A DNA stretch of 25,427 nt from JAMWCX01 sp964352425 (lineage in GTDB: Bacteria > Omnitrophota > Gorgyraeia > 2-01-FULL-45-10): positions 1 through 25,427 of the forward strand of contig CAYGRZ010000024.1 in NCBI GenBank assembly GCA_964352425.1, given 5' to 3'; not shown here. More notes on this DNA, generated by a model. That model saw nothing but the letters and a program-made list of their open reading frames with translations. It was not told the origin of the DNA and made no database searches. Within the stretch, counting starts at the first letter, position 1.

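Overview
All genes that can be supported in this 25.4 kb window lie on the minus strand. From right to left they are: the 3' part of one enormous gene (1806-25427, at least 7,873 codons, with its 5' end outside the window), a stand-alone PDDEXK nuclease gene of the DUF1016/YhcG family (527-1612), and the 5' part of an ORF6N-domain DNA-binding protein gene (1-310, running off the left edge). The many long plus-strand frames are antisense shadows of the giant GC-rich gene. No rRNA, tRNA or CRISPR array was seen.

The giant protein is a mosaic. Residues here are numbered from the codon at the right edge of the window. In order it shows: a beta-rich segment, a C39-like cysteine peptidase domain (about 330-472), long unrecognised regions, a polyproline stretch, alanine-rich helical/coiled-coil segments, beta-rich segments, four families of internal repeats (94, about 63, 55 and 77 residues), and a glycine/alanine-rich hydrophobic region. 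A divergent SecA-type DEAD motor follows (about 5571-6240, with Walker A, Walker B and motifs III, V and VI visible). After it come a helical region, a hydrophobic hairpin, an Ala/Pro linker, a winged-helix-like segment, a JAMM-like metalloprotease motif and a terminal alpha/beta domain.

Giant genes with transmembrane segments and divergent SecA DEAD domains are known mainly from candidate phylum Omnitrophota (Omnitrophica), small bacteria proposed to be predatory or host-attached. Omnitrophota, or a close relative with the same gene type, is therefore the best guess for the source. This is inference from gene architecture, not from a phylogenetic marker. Bringing a SecA-like motor, membrane segments and two protease-like domains together in one chain suggests that the protein takes part in its own or another protein's translocation and processing. 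That is a hypothesis.

The left 1.8 kb is different in character. It is more AT-rich, the two genes are of accessory types, and the nuclease gene is bracketed by two copies of a roughly 120-130 bp direct repeat (351-468 and 1656-1785). Each copy carries a Rho-independent terminator for the upstream gene, a TATATA -10-like element for the downstream gene, TCACAAA iterations and a GGGGTC/GACCCC palindrome. Further REP-like hairpins overlap the 3' end of the nuclease gene. The nuclease plus one repeat copy looks like a 1.3 kb module inserted or duplicated between the giant gene and the ORF6N gene.
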